Below, in pieces: positions 4,324 to 7,087 of a stretch of 7,087 bases of DNA (positions within the stretch are counted from its first letter, which is position 1; each line of letters begins with the position of its first letter). Under the pieces are notes generated by a model. The model made no database searches and was not told the origin of the DNA. It saw only the letters and a program-made list of their open reading frames with translations. Source of the DNA: Desulfobacterales bacterium. GTDB taxonomy: Bacteria > Desulfobacterota > Desulfobacteria > Desulfobacterales > Desulfobacteraceae. Location of the stretch: NCBI GenBank assembly GCA_022361095.1, contig JAKSBO010000416.1:1-7087 (forward strand), in the 5' to 3' direction. Position numbers and translations under genes: made by a program.

Positions 4324-7087
4324 ATGGTCACAAAAAATCAAGAAATATTCACGCTCGCCCAGAGTCCGGCCCCGGGAACGGCGCGGATTCTATTCTGCGG
4401 TGATGTTGTCGTTTTCAAGCTCAACGCAGCCCCCGGCATACCCGGGCGTGCCTTTTTCAGAACCAACCTGGGCAATGCAGACGCGATCCGCAGGGAAATC
4501 GTCCGCCGGGTGGAGAAAAACGAAATCAAACTGGGCGAGGCCTGGTATGATCTGCCCATGAAAGAAGAAGGTGACGGTAATTTTTCCATCTGCCTGCCCC
4601 TGCACCAGACCGGGTCTTTCCAGGGCAAATGTTTTTTTATTCCCCAGGACAGCGATGTCCCGGTATGGCCCGAAGGGGAAAACACCCAACTCTGTGTTGA
4701 ACCGGCCGGCACCTGCTGTGCAAATATCATCTATAATGCGTTTGTGAGGCAATTTGGCAGCACCAAGGACGCAACGTTCCAGCCCCCAAGCCTGGATACC
4801 GTGCTCAACAAACTGGATGACCAGGGATTCACCGTGATTCCGCAATCCGGGAAATTCAGGGATCTGAAGGAACAGTTGAACTTTATCTTTTCCAGGATGG
4901 GCTGCCGGGTGCTTCACCTTTTGCCCATTCACCCCACGCCGACCACCTACGCCCGGATGGGGCGCTTCGGCAGCCCCTATGCCGCCCTTGATTTTTCGGA
5001 TGTTGATCCGGCCCTGGCTAAATTTGACCCGGCAGCCACCCCCCTTGAACAATTCATGGAACTGGTGGATGCCGTGCATGATCACGACGGTTATCTGATC
5101 CTTGACATCGCCATTAACCATACCGGCTGGGCTGCCAGTCTTCATGAGTCCCATCCCGAGTGGCTGGACCGGGAGGATGACGGCAAAATCCGTATGCCGG
5201 GTGCCTGGGGCGTTGTATGGGCGGACCTGACCAAACTGGATTACCGCCACACGGATCTGTGGCAGTACATGGCGGACATTTTTCTGCTCTGGTGCCGCCG
5301 GGGGGCCGACGGCTTCCGATGCGACGCCGGGTACATGATCCCGGAACCGGCCTGGGAATATATTATCGCCAAGGTGAGAATCCAATACCCCAACACGGTT
5401 TTTTTCCTTGAAGGGCTGGGAGGGCCGCCGGATTCAACCCGCCACTTGCTCCAGCGGGCAAATTTTAACTGGGCCTATTCCGAACTTTTCCAGGAGTACT
5501 CCCTTGAGCAGATATCCGGGTACATCCCCCGGGCCATAGACCTGTCCAATACCTGCGGCCACTTAATCCATTTTGCCGAAACCCATGACAACGACCGCCT
5601 GGCCAAGGTGTCCCATACCTACGCAAAAATGCGAACCGGCCTTTGTGCGCTTTTCAGTATCTGCGGGGGATTCGGTTTTGCCAACGGCGTGGAATGGTTT
5701 GCCAAGGAAAAAATAAATGTCCACAACTCCCCGGGCCTGAACTGGGGGAATCCCGACAACCAGGTGGATTATATCACCCGGCTTCATCTTCTGTTGCGGG
5801 AACACCCGGCTTTTTTCAGTCAGGCGCAATTGAGCCTCATCCATGACAAAGAGAGCCAGGCCCCGGTACTGCTGAGATTTAACCCCCATCACAATGCCCG
5901 GATACTGGTGCTGATAAACCTGGACTGCGACAGTCAGGCCATGGCGGTGTGGCCGGCCGGGGCGGAAGGCAGTGCCGCCTTTCCCTGGACAGACCTGATT
6001 TCAGGTGACACGGTTCAGGCGGAGAACAGACAAAAAAAATACCGTATACTTTTAAATCCGGGCCAGGTGCTGGCCCTAAGCCCTCAAAAAGATGAGTTAG
6101 CGCTGCTTGACTCCCAGCCGGCAGGCAACCTGTCCATGCCGGGCAGAGTTCTGATGCAGAAACGGAGGGCGCTGGCCCTTGAGGTGATTACTGCCGTAAA
6201 AGGCCACATGGACATATCCGGCCTGGATGTGGACCAGGCCGCCATGGATCTGGCACAAAATCCTGAAACCTTTATCCGGGAGCTCTATCCGGACAAGCTG
6301 TTCAGCCGGACGATCCTGTTTGATGCCCACAAGGATATCAACCGCAGAATAATGGTTCCCCCGGGGTTTTTCCTGCTGGTCCGGTGCAACAAGCATTTCA
6401 GGGCTCAGCTTGGGGAAGAAGGGCCTGACAAAATGTGCCTGGGATTTTGTGAGAGCCTGCCTGTAGAAGGTGATGCCGCGTACCAGGCTCTTTTCCTGCC
6501 CCAGGAAATAAAAGAGAACCACAAGGACTGCCTGCTCCAACTGCGCATATCCGGCCCGGAAGGCACCAAAAAAATCAACGGCAATATCAGATATCTCCCC
6601 CCCTTTGAAGCCCTGAATCTGCGGCTCTCTTTTATCCGAAGGGAGATTGTCGCAGACCCGTCCATCAAACAGCTCTCCACAACCTGCCTGGGTGCCATGA
6701 TGCGGTCAGGGGCCGGCTTCAGCCACTTAGAGAGCCGTTACGATGCCCTGCTGGGGGCCAATCTGAACCCTGCCCTGCCCGAAAACCGATGGATGCTTTT
6801 GTCCCGATTCAGAATCTGGGGCGTATTCCAGGGCTATTCCAGGGAACTTGGACCCGACTGCCTGGATGCGTTCTGGGCCTCCCATGACCGTGGCGGAAAA
6901 TGGCGGTTCACAATCCCCTCATCCGAAGGCAGATATTATGTCATTGATCTGTTCCTGGAGATCGACCGGAAAGCCAACCTGGTAACCCTGACGCTGCACC
7001 GGGAGACGGCTCCGGCGGAAAACCCCCGGCGGCTTCAGCCCCAGCGCGATGTGACGCTCATCATCCGGCCCGATATTGAAGACAGAA
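4324..7087 (+). CDS. GH13 glycogen-debranching-type fusion protein (3' end outside window)
   Basis: The frame is open for 921 codons to the right edge with no stop. Residues 1-145 form a probable beta-rich N-terminal domain. A GH13 alpha-amylase-type barrel covers about 155-500 with all catalytic regions: LDIAINHTG (region I, D261, N265, H266), GFRCDAGY (region II, nucleophile D334), FLEGLGG (region III, acid/base E363) and FAETHDND (region IV, H421, D422). ANFNWAYSELFQEYS (379-393) follows the acid/base. A beta domain lies at about 505-590, then a linker and an unassigned region to about 780. Residues 785-895, with SHLESRYDALLGANLNPALP and LSRFRIWG, resemble the N-terminal domain that precedes the amylo-1,6-glucosidase (GH133) module in long bacterial debranching enzymes. 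The likely role is cytoplasmic transfer and debranching of glycogen or a related alpha-glucan; no signal peptide is visible. The second catalytic module would lie beyond the window and is inferred. AAGGTAGGA before the ATG supports the start. Confidence 0.85.
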   Translation, partial: MVTKNQEIFTLAQSPAPGTARILFCGDVVVFKLNAAPGIPGRAFFRTNLGNADAIRREIVRRVEKNEIKLGEAWYDLPMKEEGDGNFSICLPLHQTGSFQGKCFFIPQDSDVPVWPEGENTQLCVEPAGTCCANIIYNAFVRQFGSTKDATFQPPSLDTVLNKLDDQGFTVIPQSGKFRDLKEQLNFIFSRMGCRVLHLLPIHPTPTTYARMGRFGSPYAALDFSDVDPALAKFDPAATPLEQFMELVDAVHDHDGYLILDIAINHTGWAASLHESHPEWLDREDDGKIRMPGAWGVVWADLTKLDYRHTDLWQYMADIFLLWCRRGADGFRCDAGYMIPEPAWEYIIAKVRIQYPNTVFFLEGLGGPPDSTRHLLQRANFNWAYSELFQEYSLEQISGYIPRAIDLSNTCGHLIHFAETHDNDRLAKVSHTYAKMRTGLCALFSICGGFGFANGVEWFAKEKINVHNSPGLNWGNPDNQVDYITRLHLLLREHPAFFSQAQLSLIHDKESQAPVLLRFNPHHNARILVLINLDCDSQAMAVWPAGAEGSAAFPWTDLISGDTVQAENRQKKYRILLNPGQVLALSPQKDELALLDSQPAGNLSMPGRVLMQKRRALALEVITAVKGHMDISGLDVDQAAMDLAQNPETFIRELYPDKLFSRTILFDAHKDINRRIMVPPGFFLLVRCNKHFRAQLGEEGPDKMCLGFCESLPVEGDAAYQALFLPQEIKENHKDCLLQLRISGPEGTKKINGNIRYLPPFEALNLRLSFIRREIVADPSIKQLSTTCLGAMMRSGAGFSHLESRYDALLGANLNPALPENRWMLLSRFRIWGVFQGYSRELGPDCLDAFWASHDRGGKWRFTIPSSEGRYYVIDLFLEIDRKANLVTLTLHRETAPAENPRRLQPQRDVTLIIRPDIEDR

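Noticed and set aside
4390..5385. A 331-codon open frame on the minus strand inside the GH13 gene
   Set aside because: The plus-strand frame here carries all four GH13 catalytic regions. The antisense frame has no recognisable domain and is a by-product of GC-rich codon use.
6097..6698. Minus-strand open frames of 147 and 97 codons opposite the 3' part of the GH13 fusion gene
   Set aside because: They overlap a continuous plus-strand coding frame with family-like sequence and show no domain of their own.

Overview
The window looks like chromosomal DNA of an anaerobic Gram-negative bacterium, most likely a Desulfobacterota (sulfate-reducer type) genome. This placement is inferred from the gene mix: a long-type U32 protein, an E. 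coli-like Asd, an OmpR/CpxA-type two-component pair, and a large fused GH13 glycogen-debranching enzyme. I could not run a similarity search. There are no insertion sequences, phage genes, CRISPR repeats or tRNA/rRNA genes, so it reads as ordinary core genome rather than an accessory island.

Layout. Positions 1-404 (minus strand) hold the first 134 codons of a peptidase U32-family protein, cut by the window edge. A 186-bp AT-rich divergent spacer follows, with a perfect 7-bp inverted repeat. Positions 591-1286 and 1323-2708 (plus) encode an OmpR-family response regulator and its membrane histidine kinase, separated by 36 bp and presumably one operon. A 122-bp convergent spacer with two hairpins separates them from asd (2831-3937, minus), which encodes aspartate-semialdehyde dehydrogenase. 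A 385-bp divergent intergenic region follows. It holds a foldable GC-rich element and T-tracts on the asd side, and a 17-bp palindrome overlapping candidate -10 boxes for both directions. From 4324 to the end (plus) lies a large protein, 921 codons visible and no stop, with a complete GH13 catalytic domain and then the start of a debranching-enzyme-like region.

The genes do not form one pathway. The regulator and kinase form one signalling unit. Asd feeds lysine/diaminopimelate, threonine and methionine synthesis. The GH13 fusion probably acts on glycogen or a related alpha-glucan. The U32 protein probably belongs to the RNA- or cofactor-hydroxylation group. I see no convincing new multi-gene system. 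The items most worth checking are the kinase's degenerate ATP-binding G1 box, the structured asd leader, the shared palindrome between asd and the GH13 gene, and the AGL-like fusion architecture.
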